From assembly GCA_009773565.1 (NCBI GenBank), contig WSXY01000007.1, positions 1 through 64,000 of the forward strand: a stretch of DNA of 64,000 nt, read 5' to 3'. This DNA is from Actinomycetota bacterium (GTDB lineage Bacteria > Actinomycetota > Coriobacteriia > Anaerosomatales > Anaerosomataceae). Both the position numbers and the translations under genes were made by a program. Positions 9,611 to 17,867 of this stretch are shown here, piece after piece. How positions within the stretch are numbered: position 1 is the stretch's first letter; each line of letters starts with the position of its first letter. Below the pieces are notes generated by a model. The model saw only the letters and a list, made by a program, of their open reading frames with translations. It had not been told where the DNA came from and ran no database searches.

Positions 9611-9675
9611 CGACGCACCGCGTCGTATGACAGTCAGTCGGCGGCGAGCAGCCGACGCCGGTGCGAGAGTACCGG
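9611..9675 (+). other. rpmD-rplO spacer with three perfect hairpins in tandem
   Basis: Within the 93-base spacer three perfect stems follow each other: 9611-9616/9620-9625 (CGACGC/GCGTCG), 9637-9642/9651-9656 (GTCGGC/GCCGAC) and 9658-9662/9671-9675 (CCGGT/ACCGG). No T run follows them. The density of stems is higher than expected for a plain spacer, even at this GC content, but their function is unknown. Confidence 0.5.
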
Positions 9676-9702
9676 AAGCGATGAAGAAGGAGCGACCAGT
9701 AA

Positions 9703-10149
9703 ATGCAGATTAACGATCTCTTCCCGGCACCAGGGTCACGCAAGGACCGCAAGCGCGTAGGTCGCGGTCACGGTAGCGGCCACGGCGGGCGCTCGGGCAA
9801 GGGTAACAACGGCCAGTTGTCACGCTCCGGCGGCGGCAAGGGTCCCGGCTTCGAGGGTGGACAGAATCCGCTCCACATGCGGATGCCGAAGCTTCCGGGA
9901 TTCAAGAACCGCAACCGCGTAGAGTATGCGGTGGTCAATGTGTCGCGTCTCGAAGGTCTCTACGCCAAGGGCGAGACGGTTGATGTCGATTCCTTGTTCG
10001 CAAAGGGCGTCATCAAGTCCAAGACCGTACCGGTCAAGGTTCTCGGCGATGGTGAGATCACCAAGGCGCTGACGATCAGAGTCGATAAGGTCTCCGCTTC
10101 AGCGGTGACGAAGATTGAGGCAGCCGGAGGGACGGTCGAGCAGCTGTGA
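9703..10149 (+). CDS. rplO: 50S ribosomal protein L15
   Basis: This is a 148-residue L15. The glycine-rich N-terminal extension (KRVGRGHGSGHGGRSGKGNNGQ and GGGKGPGFEGGQNPLHMRMPKLPGF) threads into 23S rRNA, and the C-terminal globular part follows. The ATG at 9703 is preceded by AAGGAG. Its last codons overlap the secY start, a common arrangement at the end of the spc cluster. Confidence 0.97.
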   Translation: MQINDLFPAPGSRKDRKRVGRGHGSGHGGRSGKGNNGQLSRSGGGKGPGFEGGQNPLHMRMPKLPGFKNRNRVEYAVVNVSRLEGLYAKGETVDVDSLFAKGVIKSKTVPVKVLGDGEITKALTIRVDKVSASAVTKIEAAGGTVEQL

Positions 10150-11414
10150 TTGAGGCGCTTGTAAACGCATTCCGGATTCCGGATCTGCGCAAGAAGATCC
10201 TCTTTACGCTTGCCATCATTGCTCTCTACCGTGTCGGTGCTCACATACCGGTCCCCGGTGTTGATCCGGGTGCCGTCAGCGAGATCGTCCAGTCACAGGC
10301 CGCGCTTGGCCTGTTGAACCTCTTTGCAGGCGGTGCGCTGCAGAACTTCGCGATCTTCTCGCTCGGCATCATGCCGTACATCACCTCGTCGATCATCATG
10401 CAGTTGCTCCAGGCGGTCATTCCGACCCTTGAGCGCTGGTCGAAAGAGGGCGAAGCGGGTCAGCGAAAGATCACTCAGACCACACGGTATCTGACGCTGG
10501 CTATCGGCCTTGTCGAGTCTGTCGGCCTGCTCACGGTATTCCAGCAGCCGATCTCCAACGGCGGCCTCGGGATTCAGTTCGACTGGATCACGCGAATCGC
10601 AATCGTCATCAGCCTGATGGCGGGTACGGCCTTCATCATGTGGCTGGGTGAGCTCATCACCCAGCGTGGTGTCGGAAACGGAATGTCCCTGATCATCTTC
10701 GCGAGCATAGTGGCCCGCTTCCCTGCGACCCTGGTTTCCTCGATTACACTCGGGGAGTGGTACGGGACCGCGATCCTCCTGATCATGTCGTTGGTCGTGG
10801 TCGCTGCGGTCATCTTCATGGAGCGTGGGCAGCGAAGAATCCCGGTGCAGTACGCGAAGCGCGTCGTGGGACGCCGGGTCTACGGCGGAGTCGGCACGTA
10901 TATCCCGCTCAAGGTGAACGGTGCGAACGTTATTCCGATCATCTTCGCGTCGTCGATTCTTCTCTTCCCGGCCACCATTGCGAACTTCTTCCCGACCGTC
11001 GCGTGGCTGAAGAGCTTCTCGAACGCGCTGTCCGGCGGATGGCTCAACATCACGCTGTACGCGGTGTTCATCATCTTCTTCACGTACTTCTACACCGCAC
11101 TCGTGTTCAACCCGGTCGACCTAGCTGACAACCTCCGCAAGAACGGTGGCTTTGTTCCCGGCGTTCGTCCCGGCAAGCAGACCGAGACGTACATCGAGAA
11201 CGTTCTCAACCGGATCACGCTTCCCGGTGCCATCTTCCTCGCAGCGATCGCGGTTCTGCCGCAGATCCTCTTTACGTTTCAGTCGTCGGCTTCGCCGCTT
11301 CTCAAGACATTCGGTGGGACTTCTATCCTCATCATGGTCGGAGTAGCGCTCGAGACGATGACCCAGCTCGAAAGCCAGCTCAAGATGCGTCACTACGATG
11401 GCTTCTTCAAGTAG
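10146..11414 (+). CDS. secY: Preprotein translocase subunit SecY
   Basis: This is a 422-residue channel subunit of the SecYEG translocase, with ten hydrophobic segments. The plug region, ALQNFAIFSLGIMPYITSSIIMQLL, TM4-5 (QRGVGNGMSLIIFASIV) and the cytoplasmic loop with RRIPVQYAKR are visible. It starts with GTG at 10146, overlapping the rplO stop, so it is probably coupled. It exports proteins such as the signal-peptide-bearing gene products at 44388 and 47136. Confidence 0.98.
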   Translation: MIEALVNAFRIPDLRKKILFTLAIIALYRVGAHIPVPGVDPGAVSEIVQSQAALGLLNLFAGGALQNFAIFSLGIMPYITSSIIMQLLQAVIPTLERWSKEGEAGQRKITQTTRYLTLAIGLVESVGLLTVFQQPISNGGLGIQFDWITRIAIVISLMAGTAFIMWLGELITQRGVGNGMSLIIFASIVARFPATLVSSITLGEWYGTAILLIMSLVVVAAVIFMERGQRRIPVQYAKRVVGRRVYGGVGTYIPLKVNGANVIPIIFASSILLFPATIANFFPTVAWLKSFSNALSGGWLNITLYAVFIIFFTYFYTALVFNPVDLADNLRKNGGFVPGVRPGKQTETYIENVLNRITLPGAIFLAAIAVLPQILFTFQSSASPLLKTFGGTSILIMVGVALETMTQLESQLKMRHYDGFFK

Positions 11415-11426
11415 GGAGCGGAGCAG

Positions 11427-12071
11427 ATGAACATCATGCTTCTTGGCGCCCCGGGCGCCGGCAAGGGAACGCAGGCTGCGAAGATCATCGAAGACTTCGG
11501 GCTCGCGCATATTTCTACCGGCGACATCTTGAGGACCGCAGTAGCCAACAAGACGCCGCTCGGCCTGGCAGCAAAGACCCATATGGACAAGGGAGATCTT
11601 GTCCCCGATATGGTCGTCATCGGGCTGGTGAAAGCTCGCCTGCAAGAGCCCGACGCCGAGCAGGGATTCATCCTTGATGGGTTCCCCAGGACGGTCGTCC
11701 AGGCCGACGCCCTCGGCGTTGCGCTTGGCGAGCTCGGCAAGACGCTTGACGCTGTCGTGAGCATCGAGGTCGCGAAGTCTGCTCTGATCGAGCGCCTCAC
11801 CGCCCGAAGGACGTGCAAGCAGTGTGGCACCATCTTCAATGTCATCTCTCAGCCAGAGACTGCGTCGGGCGTTTGTCCCGAATGCGGCGGCGAGCTGTTG
11901 CAACGCGATGATGACACCGTCGAGACCGTCACGAATCGCCTCGAAGTCTACGAGCGCTCTACAGCACCCCTCATTGCGTACTATCGCGACAAGGGTCTTC
12001 TGCACGCTGTCGACGGCAGCCGTTCCGCAGATGCGGTGTTTTCCGACATTCGCTCGATCATGGAGGGCTAA
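11427..12071 (+). CDS. adk: Adenylate kinase with zinc-binding lid
   Basis: This is a 214-residue adenylate kinase that converts AMP and ATP to two ADP. It has the P-loop GAPGAGKGTQ at residues 7-16, the DGFPRT motif near 84-89 and a long-form lid with four cysteines (C130, C133, C150, C153) arranged as a zinc site, as in Gram-positive Adk. It lies in the classical secY-adk-map order, 12 bases after secY. Confidence 0.98.
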   Translation: MNIMLLGAPGAGKGTQAAKIIEDFGLAHISTGDILRTAVANKTPLGLAAKTHMDKGDLVPDMVVIGLVKARLQEPDAEQGFILDGFPRTVVQADALGVALGELGKTLDAVVSIEVAKSALIERLTARRTCKQCGTIFNVISQPETASGVCPECGGELLQRDDDTVETVTNRLEVYERSTAPLIAYYRDKGLLHAVDGSRSADAVFSDIRSIMEG

Positions 12072-12077
12072 CGCTGC

Positions 12078-12824
12078 ATGATCGTTCTCAAGACGCCGGT
12101 CGAGATCGAGGTCATGCGCGAAGCCGGTCGAATCACCGCGGGTGCGCTCCGGCGCGTCGGTGAGGCGGTTCGACCCGGTGTGACAACGCTGGAGCTCGAC
12201 GTGATTGCCGAGGAGTACATACGCTCCGAGGGTGCGGTACCGGCGTTTCTGGGGTACCACGGATTTCCTGCAACGCTGTGTACATCGGTGAACGAGCAGG
12301 TTGTCCATGGGATTCCCGGGTCGAGAGTTCTATGTGACGGCGATATCCTTTCCGTCGATTGCGGCGCTGTTGTAGATGGCTATTTTGGTGACGCGGCCTA
12401 TACATTTCCGGTCGGGACGGTTTCCGATCAGGCGGCAGCCCTGTTGAGTGCGACCAGCGTCTCACTTGATGCTGGCATTGCGAAGGCGCGTCCCGATATG
12501 CGGCTCTATGACATCGGCTCTGCTGTTCAGAAAGTGGCGGAGGCGGCAGGTTTCTCGGTCGTTCGGGAGTATGTGGGACACGGAATCGGCCGTGCGATGC
12601 ACGAGGAGCCGCAGGTTCCGAACTTCGGGCAGGCCGGTAAGGGATTACAGCTCAAGTCCGGCATGGTGTTTGCGATCGAGCCGATGATCAACGCTGGCGG
12701 CTACGATGTGAAATCGCTCAGTGACGGCTGGACTGTCGTCACGAGTGATGGTGCGTTGTCTGCGCATTTCGAGCATACTGTGGCGATTACCGACGACGGA
12801 CCGGTCATTCTTACGTGTGAATGA
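12078..12824 (+). CDS. map: Methionine aminopeptidase, type I
   Basis: This is a 248-residue cytosolic enzyme that removes N-terminal methionine. The five metal ligands of the pita-bread fold are all present: D94, D105 (in GYFGDAAYTF), H168 (YVGHGIG), E201 (FAIEPM) and E232 (FEHTVAI). It begins six bases after adk. Removal of Met from nascent proteins, for example to expose the catalytic Cys of GlmS encoded downstream, is its expected job. Confidence 0.97.
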   Translation: MIVLKTPVEIEVMREAGRITAGALRRVGEAVRPGVTTLELDVIAEEYIRSEGAVPAFLGYHGFPATLCTSVNEQVVHGIPGSRVLCDGDILSVDCGAVVDGYFGDAAYTFPVGTVSDQAAALLSATSVSLDAGIAKARPDMRLYDIGSAVQKVAEAAGFSVVREYVGHGIGRAMHEEPQVPNFGQAGKGLQLKSGMVFAIEPMINAGGYDVKSLSDGWTVVTSDGALSAHFEHTVAITDDGPVILTCE

Positions 12825-12845
12825 AGGTCTGGTAGCGTGTACGTG

Positions 12846-12875
12846 TGGACTGATGCAGTAGAAGTGAGATATACT
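12846..12875 (+). promoter_or_regulatory. Weak candidate promoter upstream of infA
   Basis: The map-infA gap contains TATACT at 12870-12875, a good -10. The best -35 is TGGACT at 12846-12851, 18 bases upstream, which is a poor match to TTGACA. An internal promoter at this place would let infA, rpmJ and the alpha cluster be transcribed separately. The assignment rests on sequence match only. Confidence 0.35.
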
Positions 12876-12914
12876 TCACGTTTGCGGCTTCTCAGTGGTA
12901 AAGGATTGGTGTAG

Positions 12915-13136
12915 TTGGGTAAGCGCGATGACGCCATCGAGATGGAGGGCACGGTTACCGAGCCCTTGCCGAACGCTATGTTCCGGGTCGAGTTGGAGAA
13001 CGGACACAAGGTTCTTGCGCACATCTCGGGTAAGATGCGCATGCACTATATCCGTATCCTTCCTGGTGACAAGGTGACCGTAGAGTTGTCCCCGTACGAT
13101 CTTAGTCGGGGAAGAATCACGTACCGTTTCAAGTAG
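12915..13136 (+). CDS. infA: Translation initiation factor IF-1
   Basis: This is a 73-residue S1/OB-fold protein that blocks the ribosomal A site during initiation. It shows [38 protein letters not shown] and the [25 protein letters not shown] end. The start codon is TTG at 12915, giving MGKRDD, close to the usual MAKKDD; the Shine-Dalgarno (AAAGGA near 12900-12905) is modest, fitting a low-abundance factor. Confidence 0.97.
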   Translation: MGKRDDAIEMEGTVTEPLPNAMFRVELENGHKVLAHISGKMRMHYIRILPGDKVTVELSPYDLSRGRITYRFK

Positions 13137-13152
13137 TCTGTTCGTAGATGAT

Positions 13153-13175
13153 GATGGAGACACCCGGCACCGTGG
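13153..13175 (+). repeat. 23-nt repeat element, copy 2 (upstream of rpmJ)
   Basis: This copy in the infA-rpmJ spacer matches 2444-2466 at 21 of 23 positions. It overlaps a small stem, ACACCC at 13160-13165 with GGGTGT at 13174-13179. At copy 1 the equivalent stem is only partly kept, so the conserved part is the sequence rather than a clear hairpin. Confidence 0.6.
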
Positions 13176-13254
13176 GTGTTGTAGGAAGTCAAAACAAGCC
13201 ACCTGCGGCTGGGTGTGAAGATAGAGCAAGTAGTGTGCTCCGAAAGGAACATCG

Positions 13255-13368
13255 ATGAAGGTACGACCCTCAGTCAAAAGAATGTGTGAGAAGTGCAAGA
13301 TCATCCGCCGACACGGACGGGTACTCGTTATTTGTGAGAACCCCCGCCACAAGCAGCGTCAAGGTTAG
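13255..13368 (+). CDS. rpmJ: 50S ribosomal protein L36
   Basis: This 37-residue gene reads [14 protein letters not shown] followed by a C-terminal [12 protein letters not shown]. Cysteines at 11, 14 and 27 and histidine at 32 form the zinc site of the C+ type L36. The ATG at 13255 is preceded by GAAAGGA. It lies between infA and rpsM, its normal place. Confidence 0.97.
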   Translation: MKVRPSVKRMCEKCKIIRRHGRVLVICENPRHKQRQG

Positions 13369-13382
13369 GTAGGAGGGACCAC

Positions 13383-13757
13383 GTGGCACGTATCGCAGGC
13401 GTCGACCTCCCGCGCGAGAAGCGCGTTGAGATCGGTTTGACCTACATTTTTGGAGTCGGGCTCACCACGAGTGAGACAATCCTCCGGGAGACCGGGATCA
13501 ACCCCGATACCCGCGTCCGCAACCTCACCGAAGAAGAGGTCGTGCGGCTCCGCGAGTTCATCGACCGCAACCTGAAGGTCGAGGGTGACCTCCGCCGTGA
13601 GGTTGGGCAGAACATCAAGCGTCTGATGGAGATCGGCTGCTATCGCGGTCTCCGTCATCGCAAGGGCCTGCCTGTCCGCGGCCAGCGTACGCACACGAAC
13701 GCGCGTACTCGCAAAGGCCCCCGCCGTCAGATCGGTGCGAAGAAGAAGGGCAAGTAG
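13383..13757 (+). CDS. rpsM: 30S ribosomal protein S13
   Basis: This is a 124-residue S13 at the top of the 30S head that contacts P-site tRNA and the 50S. It opens [25 protein letters not shown] and has the C-terminal basic tail [27 protein letters not shown]. It starts with GTG at 13383 after GGAGGG. It begins the alpha cluster rpsM-rpsK-rpsD-rpoA-rplQ. Confidence 0.98.
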   Translation: MARIAGVDLPREKRVEIGLTYIFGVGLTTSETILRETGINPDTRVRNLTEEEVVRLREFIDRNLKVEGDLRREVGQNIKRLMEIGCYRGLRHRKGLPVRGQRTHTNARTRKGPRRQIGAKKKGK

Positions 13758-13760
13758 TCC

Positions 13761-14162
13761 ATGGTCGCCAAGAAGAAGACAGTCAAGACGCGAGTCCGCC
13801 GCAGCGAACGCAAGAATATCGCTGTCGGGCAAGCGCACATCAAGAGCACCTTTAACAACACGATCATCACCATCACTGATCCGCAGGGCAATGTGATCTC
13901 CTGGCAGTCAGCCGGCACGGTTGGCTTCAAGGGATCGCGGAAGTCCACTCCGTTCGCCGCTCAGTTGGCTGCGGAGAACTGCGCCAAGATGGCCCAAGAG
14001 CATGGAGTTCGCAAGCTCTCGGTGTTCGTGAAAGGCCCGGGTTCGGGTCGCGAGACCGCAATCCGCTCGCTCCAGGCCGCTGGCATGGAGATTTCGAGCA
14101 TCCAGGATTGCACCCCTGTCCCACACAATGGTTGCCGGCCGCGCAAGCGCCGCCGCGTGTAA
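13761..14162 (+). CDS. rpsK: 30S ribosomal protein S11
   Basis: This is a 133-residue S11 of the 30S platform near the E site. Family features: [46 protein letters not shown] (read in pieces), [21 protein letters not shown] and the C-terminal [18 protein letters not shown]. It starts three bases after rpsM. Confidence 0.97.
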   Translation: MVAKKKTVKTRVRRSERKNIAVGQAHIKSTFNNTIITITDPQGNVISWQSAGTVGFKGSRKSTPFAAQLAAENCAKMAQEHGVRKLSVFVKGPGSGRETAIRSLQAAGMEISSIQDCTPVPHNGCRPRKRRRV

Positions 14163-14181
14163 TCCGGAAGGACCACCCCTT

Positions 14182-14808
14182 ATGGCACGTTATACCGGGG
14201 CGGACTGCAGACTGTGCCGCCGAGAAGGAATCAAGCTCTTCATCAAGGGTGATCGCTGCTATAGCGACAAGTGCGCGATCGAGCGCCGACCGTACCCGCC
14301 GGGTATGGCCGGTAAGAAGCGCCCTCGCGACAGCGAGTACCGCGTTCAGCTTCGTGAGAAGCAGAAGGCAAAGAGGATTTACGGACTGCTCGAGAAGCAG
14401 TTCCGCGGCTACTACAAGATCGCAAGCCGACTTGCCGGTATCACCGGTGAGAACCTGCTTCGACTTCTTGAGAGCCGGCTCGACAACGTCGTGTATCGTC
14501 TTGGTTTTGCCGCCTCGCGCGATGAGGCCCGGCAGAATGTGCGTCACGGACACTTCCTGGTCGATGGACGACGGGTGGACATCCCCTCATATCGTCTCAA
14601 GCCGGGTCAGGTCGTTGCAGTGGCCGAGAAGGCACGCGAGATGAGTGTCGTGAAGGCAGCTATCATCTCCTCGTCAAAGATGGAGATTCCCGGCTGGCTT
14701 GAGGTTGATGTCGAGAAGCTTCAGGGCAAGGTGCTCTCGCTTCCGACGCGTGACCAGATCGATGCACCCGTACGTGAGCAACTCATCGTCGAGCTCTACT
14801 CCAAGTAA
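14182..14808 (+). CDS. rpsD: 30S ribosomal protein S4, zinc-binding form
   Basis: This is a 208-residue S4, a primary 16S-binding protein that starts 30S assembly. The N-terminal part has CRLCRREG followed by CYSDKC, a four-cysteine zinc knuckle found in the C+ form. The S4 RNA-binding domain includes [20 protein letters not shown] and [23 protein letters not shown] (in pieces). The ATG at 14182 gives the family start MARYTG; a GTG-like upstream extension from 14128 lies inside rpsK. Confidence 0.97.
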   Translation: MARYTGADCRLCRREGIKLFIKGDRCYSDKCAIERRPYPPGMAGKKRPRDSEYRVQLREKQKAKRIYGLLEKQFRGYYKIASRLAGITGENLLRLLESRLDNVVYRLGFAASRDEARQNVRHGHFLVDGRRVDIPSYRLKPGQVVAVAEKAREMSVVKAAIISSSKMEIPGWLEVDVEKLQGKVLSLPTRDQIDAPVREQLIVELYSK

Positions 14809-14841
14809 GACGACCTGATCGAAGCCAAGGAGGCTCGTTTT

Positions 14842-15780
14842 ATGACCGAGTTCATGAGGCCACAGGTGGCGGTCGACGTCATCGATGAGCGGTTCGCCCG
14901 CGTCGTCGTTGAGCCGCTCGAGCGCGGCTACGGCTACACTCTCGGCAACTCGATGCGCCGCGTGCTCCTGAGTTCTCTTCAGGGTGCGGCCGGTACCTCG
15001 ATTCGTATCGAGGGTGTACAGCACGAGTTCTCGACCATCGATGGCGTCCGCGAGGATGTCACCGACATAGTTCTGAATGTGAAGGGTCTGGTGTTCCGTG
15101 ATACCGGAATCGGAGCTGGCGACGCTGTTGCCACGCTGTCGGTAAAGGGCCCGTGCGTTGCGACGGGTGCGGACCTCAAGGTTCCCACCGAGTTCGATCT
15201 CGTTAATCCCGAGCATGTGATCGCCACGCTCGAGAAGGGTGCGAAGCTCGAGATGAGCATCCGCATCGGTGTCGGTCGTGGGTATACGACTGCTGATCGC
15301 AACAAGCGTGCGGAAGACCCGCTTGGTGTCATCACGGTCGACTCGTTGTTCAGCCCCGTCACGCGCTGCACGTATGTGGTGCAGAACACGCGCGTCGGTC
15401 AGCGCACGGACTACGACCGTCTCGTACTCGAGGTTGAGACGAACGGCGCTGTCATGCCGGCCGATGCCGTCGCGCGTGCCGCAAAGATCATCAACGAGCA
15501 CATGACTCTCTTTGCCGAGCAGGCGACGACGCCTGACGCGGAAGAGGGCATCTTCAAGCCTGTCGAGGATGAGAAGGATGGCGTTCTCGACACGCCGATC
15601 GAGGAGCTTGACCTGTCGGTCCGCTCCTACAACTGCCTAAAGCGCCAGGGCGTCAACACGATCGGTCAGCTGACGGAGTGCTCAGAGGCCGACCTGCTCA
15701 ACGTCCGGAACTTCGGGGCCAAGTCCATCGAGGAAGTCAAAGACAAGCTCCAGGCGATGGGCCTGGGCCTGGCGGGGTAG
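14842..15780 (+). CDS. rpoA: DNA-directed RNA polymerase subunit alpha
   Basis: This is a 312-residue alpha subunit. The N-terminal dimerisation and assembly domain (about 1-225) has PLERGYGYTLGNSMRRVLLSS and GDAVATLSVKGP. An acidic linker follows, and the C-terminal domain (about 240-312) has the helix-hairpin-helix LDLSVRSYNCLKRQGVNTIGQL and the NVRNFGAKSIEEV segment that binds UP elements and activators. It sits between rpsD and rplQ, the conserved location. Confidence 0.98.
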   Translation: MTEFMRPQVAVDVIDERFARVVVEPLERGYGYTLGNSMRRVLLSSLQGAAGTSIRIEGVQHEFSTIDGVREDVTDIVLNVKGLVFRDTGIGAGDAVATLSVKGPCVATGADLKVPTEFDLVNPEHVIATLEKGAKLEMSIRIGVGRGYTTADRNKRAEDPLGVITVDSLFSPVTRCTYVVQNTRVGQRTDYDRLVLEVETNGAVMPADAVARAAKIINEHMTLFAEQATTPDAEEGIFKPVEDEKDGVLDTPIEELDLSVRSYNCLKRQGVNTIGQLTECSEADLLNVRNFGAKSIEEVKDKLQAMGLGLAG

Positions 15781-15792
15781 GAGAACCACGAA

Positions 15793-16146
15793 ATGAGACA
15801 CGCCAAGAAAGGGCGCAAGCTCGGCACCGACGCGAGCCATACAAAGGCGATGCTTCGCGGCCTGGCCAGAGCCCTCTTCCTGAACGAACGCATCAAGACG
15901 ACCGAGGCTCGTGCCAAGGAGGTCCGTTCGCTTGTTGAGCGAATCATCTCCTGGGGCAAGCGTGGAGACGTTCATTCTCGTCGTCTCGCCCTCGCGGAGA
16001 TCAACGACCGCGAGCTCGTTCACAAGATCTTCGCCGATATTGCTCCTCGTTACGCGGAGCGTCCCGGTGGCTACACGAGGATTCTCAAGCTCGGACCGCG
16101 CAAAGGCGATGCCGCGCCAGTCGTCATCCTGGAACTGGTTGACTAA
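15793..16146 (+). CDS. rplQ: 50S ribosomal protein L17
   Basis: This is a 117-residue L17. The opening [29 protein letters not shown] and the [21 protein letters not shown] helix are diagnostic, and the [31 protein letters not shown] end is typical. It lies 12 bases after rpoA and is the last gene of the ribosomal cluster before the hairpin at 16182-16218. Confidence 0.97.
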   Translation: MRHAKKGRKLGTDASHTKAMLRGLARALFLNERIKTTEARAKEVRSLVERIISWGKRGDVHSRRLALAEINDRELVHKIFADIAPRYAERPGGYTRILKLGPRKGDAAPVVILELVD

Positions 16147-16181
16147 GAGGCGCCAATCTCCGGCCTGTCCGGATTCGTTTC

Positions 16182-16218
16182 GAGAGGAGGGCCTCGCCGC
16201 ATCGGCGGGCCCTCTCTC
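16182..16218 (+). terminator. Strong GC-rich hairpin after rplQ, possible terminator
   Basis: A nearly continuous stem joins 16182-16193 to 16208-16218 (one bulged G at 16187), topped by a second perfect stem CGCCG-CAT-CGGCG at 16195-16207. No T tract follows. It marks the end of the alpha cluster, although the ECF genes begin only 25 bases later and may be reached by read-through. Confidence 0.6.
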
Positions 16219-16242
16219 GCGTCCTTGGAGGTGTGTGGACAG

Positions 16243-17052
16243 ATGATCGTTTTTGAGGCCGTCTCGTTCACCTATCCGGGCGCCGCCCGCCCGGCGATCG
16301 CCGATCTCACGCTGACGATAGCGTCGGCCTCGTTGCTCGCTGTCGTGGGTGCGAACGGATCCGGCAAGTCCACCCTCGCACGACTTGCCGACGGGTTGCT
16401 GGTACCCGATTCCGGCCGCGTCATGGTCGATGGGATCGATACAGCCGATGAGCAGCGCTGCTGGGACGTTCGTTCACGCGTTGGTCTCGTGCTGCAGAAT
16501 CCGGACAATCAGATCGTCGGTACCGTTGTCGAGGAAGACGTTGCGTTCGGGCCCGAGAACCTGGGCGTGCCTCGCGAAGAGCTCAGGTCGCGGGTCAGTG
16601 ATGCGCTTGCGGTCGTGGGCCTCACCGGTCTCGAGCGCCGCGAGCCGCACCTCCTTTCGGAAGGCCAGAAGCAGCGTCTCGCGATCGCCGGTGCACTTGC
16701 GATGCGGCCCGAGTATCTGGTCCTTGACGAGCCTACGGCTATGCTCGACCAACGGGGCCGTACCGACGTACTCGGGGTGCTCGATGGACTCAAGCTAGCT
16801 GGCCGCGGCGTGGTGCACATCACGCAGGATACCGGCGAGGCCGCTCGTGCAGATCTCGTTCTCGCGCTCGACGCGGGCTCGGTAGCGTATCTCGGGCATC
16901 CTGCTGGCCTTCTCGGCGATGCGAGTCTTATGGCCGAACTCGGGCTCGAGGCTCCCCCGATCCAAGTCATCGCCGACGAACTCCGTCGCTCCGGCTTCAC
17001 TGTGCCTGAAGTCAGCACTGCCGAGGAACTGGTGGAGGCGCTGTGGCGCTAG
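16243..17052 (+). CDS. ecfA1: ECF transporter ATP-binding subunit A1
   Basis: This 269-residue ABC ATPase is one of two that drive an energy-coupling-factor vitamin or metal importer. It has Walker A GANGSGKSTLARL near residue 35, the Q-loop LQNPDNQIVG typical of EcfA, a variant signature LSEGQKQRLA and Walker B YLVLDEPTAMLD. ATG 16243 is chosen because GGAGGTG at 16227-16233 precedes it; an in-frame TTG at 16225 is possible. The 3' end overlaps ecfA2 by ten bases. Confidence 0.95.
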   Translation: MIVFEAVSFTYPGAARPAIADLTLTIASASLLAVVGANGSGKSTLARLADGLLVPDSGRVMVDGIDTADEQRCWDVRSRVGLVLQNPDNQIVGTVVEEDVAFGPENLGVPREELRSRVSDALAVVGLTGLERREPHLLSEGQKQRLAIAGALAMRPEYLVLDEPTAMLDQRGRTDVLGVLDGLKLAGRGVVHITQDTGEAARADLVLALDAGSVAYLGHPAGLLGDASLMAELGLEAPPIQVIADELRRSGFTVPEVSTAEELVEALWR

Positions 17053-17867
17053 TCGCGAAGGACCTCGGGTACACCTACTCGACGGGCGCGCCGTACGAAT
17101 CGCGCGCGTTGACGGGTGTGGATTTGAGACTGGAGAAGGGCGAGTTGTGCCTCGTGGTCGGCTCGACCGGCTCAGGTAAGTCGACGCTGCTTCGCCTCAT
17201 GTCCGGGCTCTTGGAGCCTGGTGTGGGCAGTGTGCGGGTTGATGATGCCGAGAGTGTTGTGCGCGGGAGCGTCGGGATCGTCTTCCAGAATCCCGAGACG
17301 CAGTTCTTCGCCGAGACCGTCAGTGCCGACGTTGCATTCGGGCCGAAGAATCTCGGTTTCAGCGACGTCGATACCGCCGTCAGCGATGCCATGCTCGCCG
17401 TAGGACTCGAACCGGTTGAGTTTGGCGAGCGTTCTCCCTTTACGCTTTCCGGGGGCGAGGCGCGCCGGGCAGCAATTGCGGGTGTTCTGGCGATGCGACC
17501 GGCGTATCTCCTACTGGACGAGCCGACCGCGGGTCTCGACCGTCGGGGGCGCGAGGTTGTAGTGCGAGCGCTCCTTGAGGCTCGTTTGAAAGCCGGGGTG
17601 CTCCTCGTCACGCATGATCCGGGGGTGTTTCTCGCTCACGCCGATAGGGTGCTCGTACTTGCCGCCGGACAACCCGTCTTCTATGGGAACGTGACTGACC
17701 TGCTTGAGGATGACGGCGCACCATTTGACGTTGCGGGTCTGGTTCTTCCTGATGTCGTTCGAGCCCAGGTACTTGCGCGCTCGCGTGGCGCACGCATAGC
17801 GCGGTTCGCGTTCGATGCAACAGATGCAGCGCGGACACTCGCCGGGGCGCTTGGGGGCCCGTCGTGA
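17043..17867 (+). CDS. ecfA2: ECF transporter ATP-binding subunit A2
   Basis: This 274-residue second ATPase pairs with EcfA1. It contains Walker A GSTGSGKSTLLRL, the FQNPETQFF Q-loop, the signature LSGGEARRAAIAG and Walker B YLLLDEPTAGLD. It begins with GTG at 17043 inside the end of ecfA1 and overlaps the ecfT start by four bases, so the three proteins are likely made in fixed ratio. Confidence 0.95.
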   Translation: MALVAKDLGYTYSTGAPYESRALTGVDLRLEKGELCLVVGSTGSGKSTLLRLMSGLLEPGVGSVRVDDAESVVRGSVGIVFQNPETQFFAETVSADVAFGPKNLGFSDVDTAVSDAMLAVGLEPVEFGERSPFTLSGGEARRAAIAGVLAMRPAYLLLDEPTAGLDRRGREVVVRALLEARLKAGVLLVTHDPGVFLAHADRVLVLAAGQPVFYGNVTDLLEDDGAPFDVAGLVLPDVVRAQVLARSRGARIARFAFDATDAARTLAGALGGPS

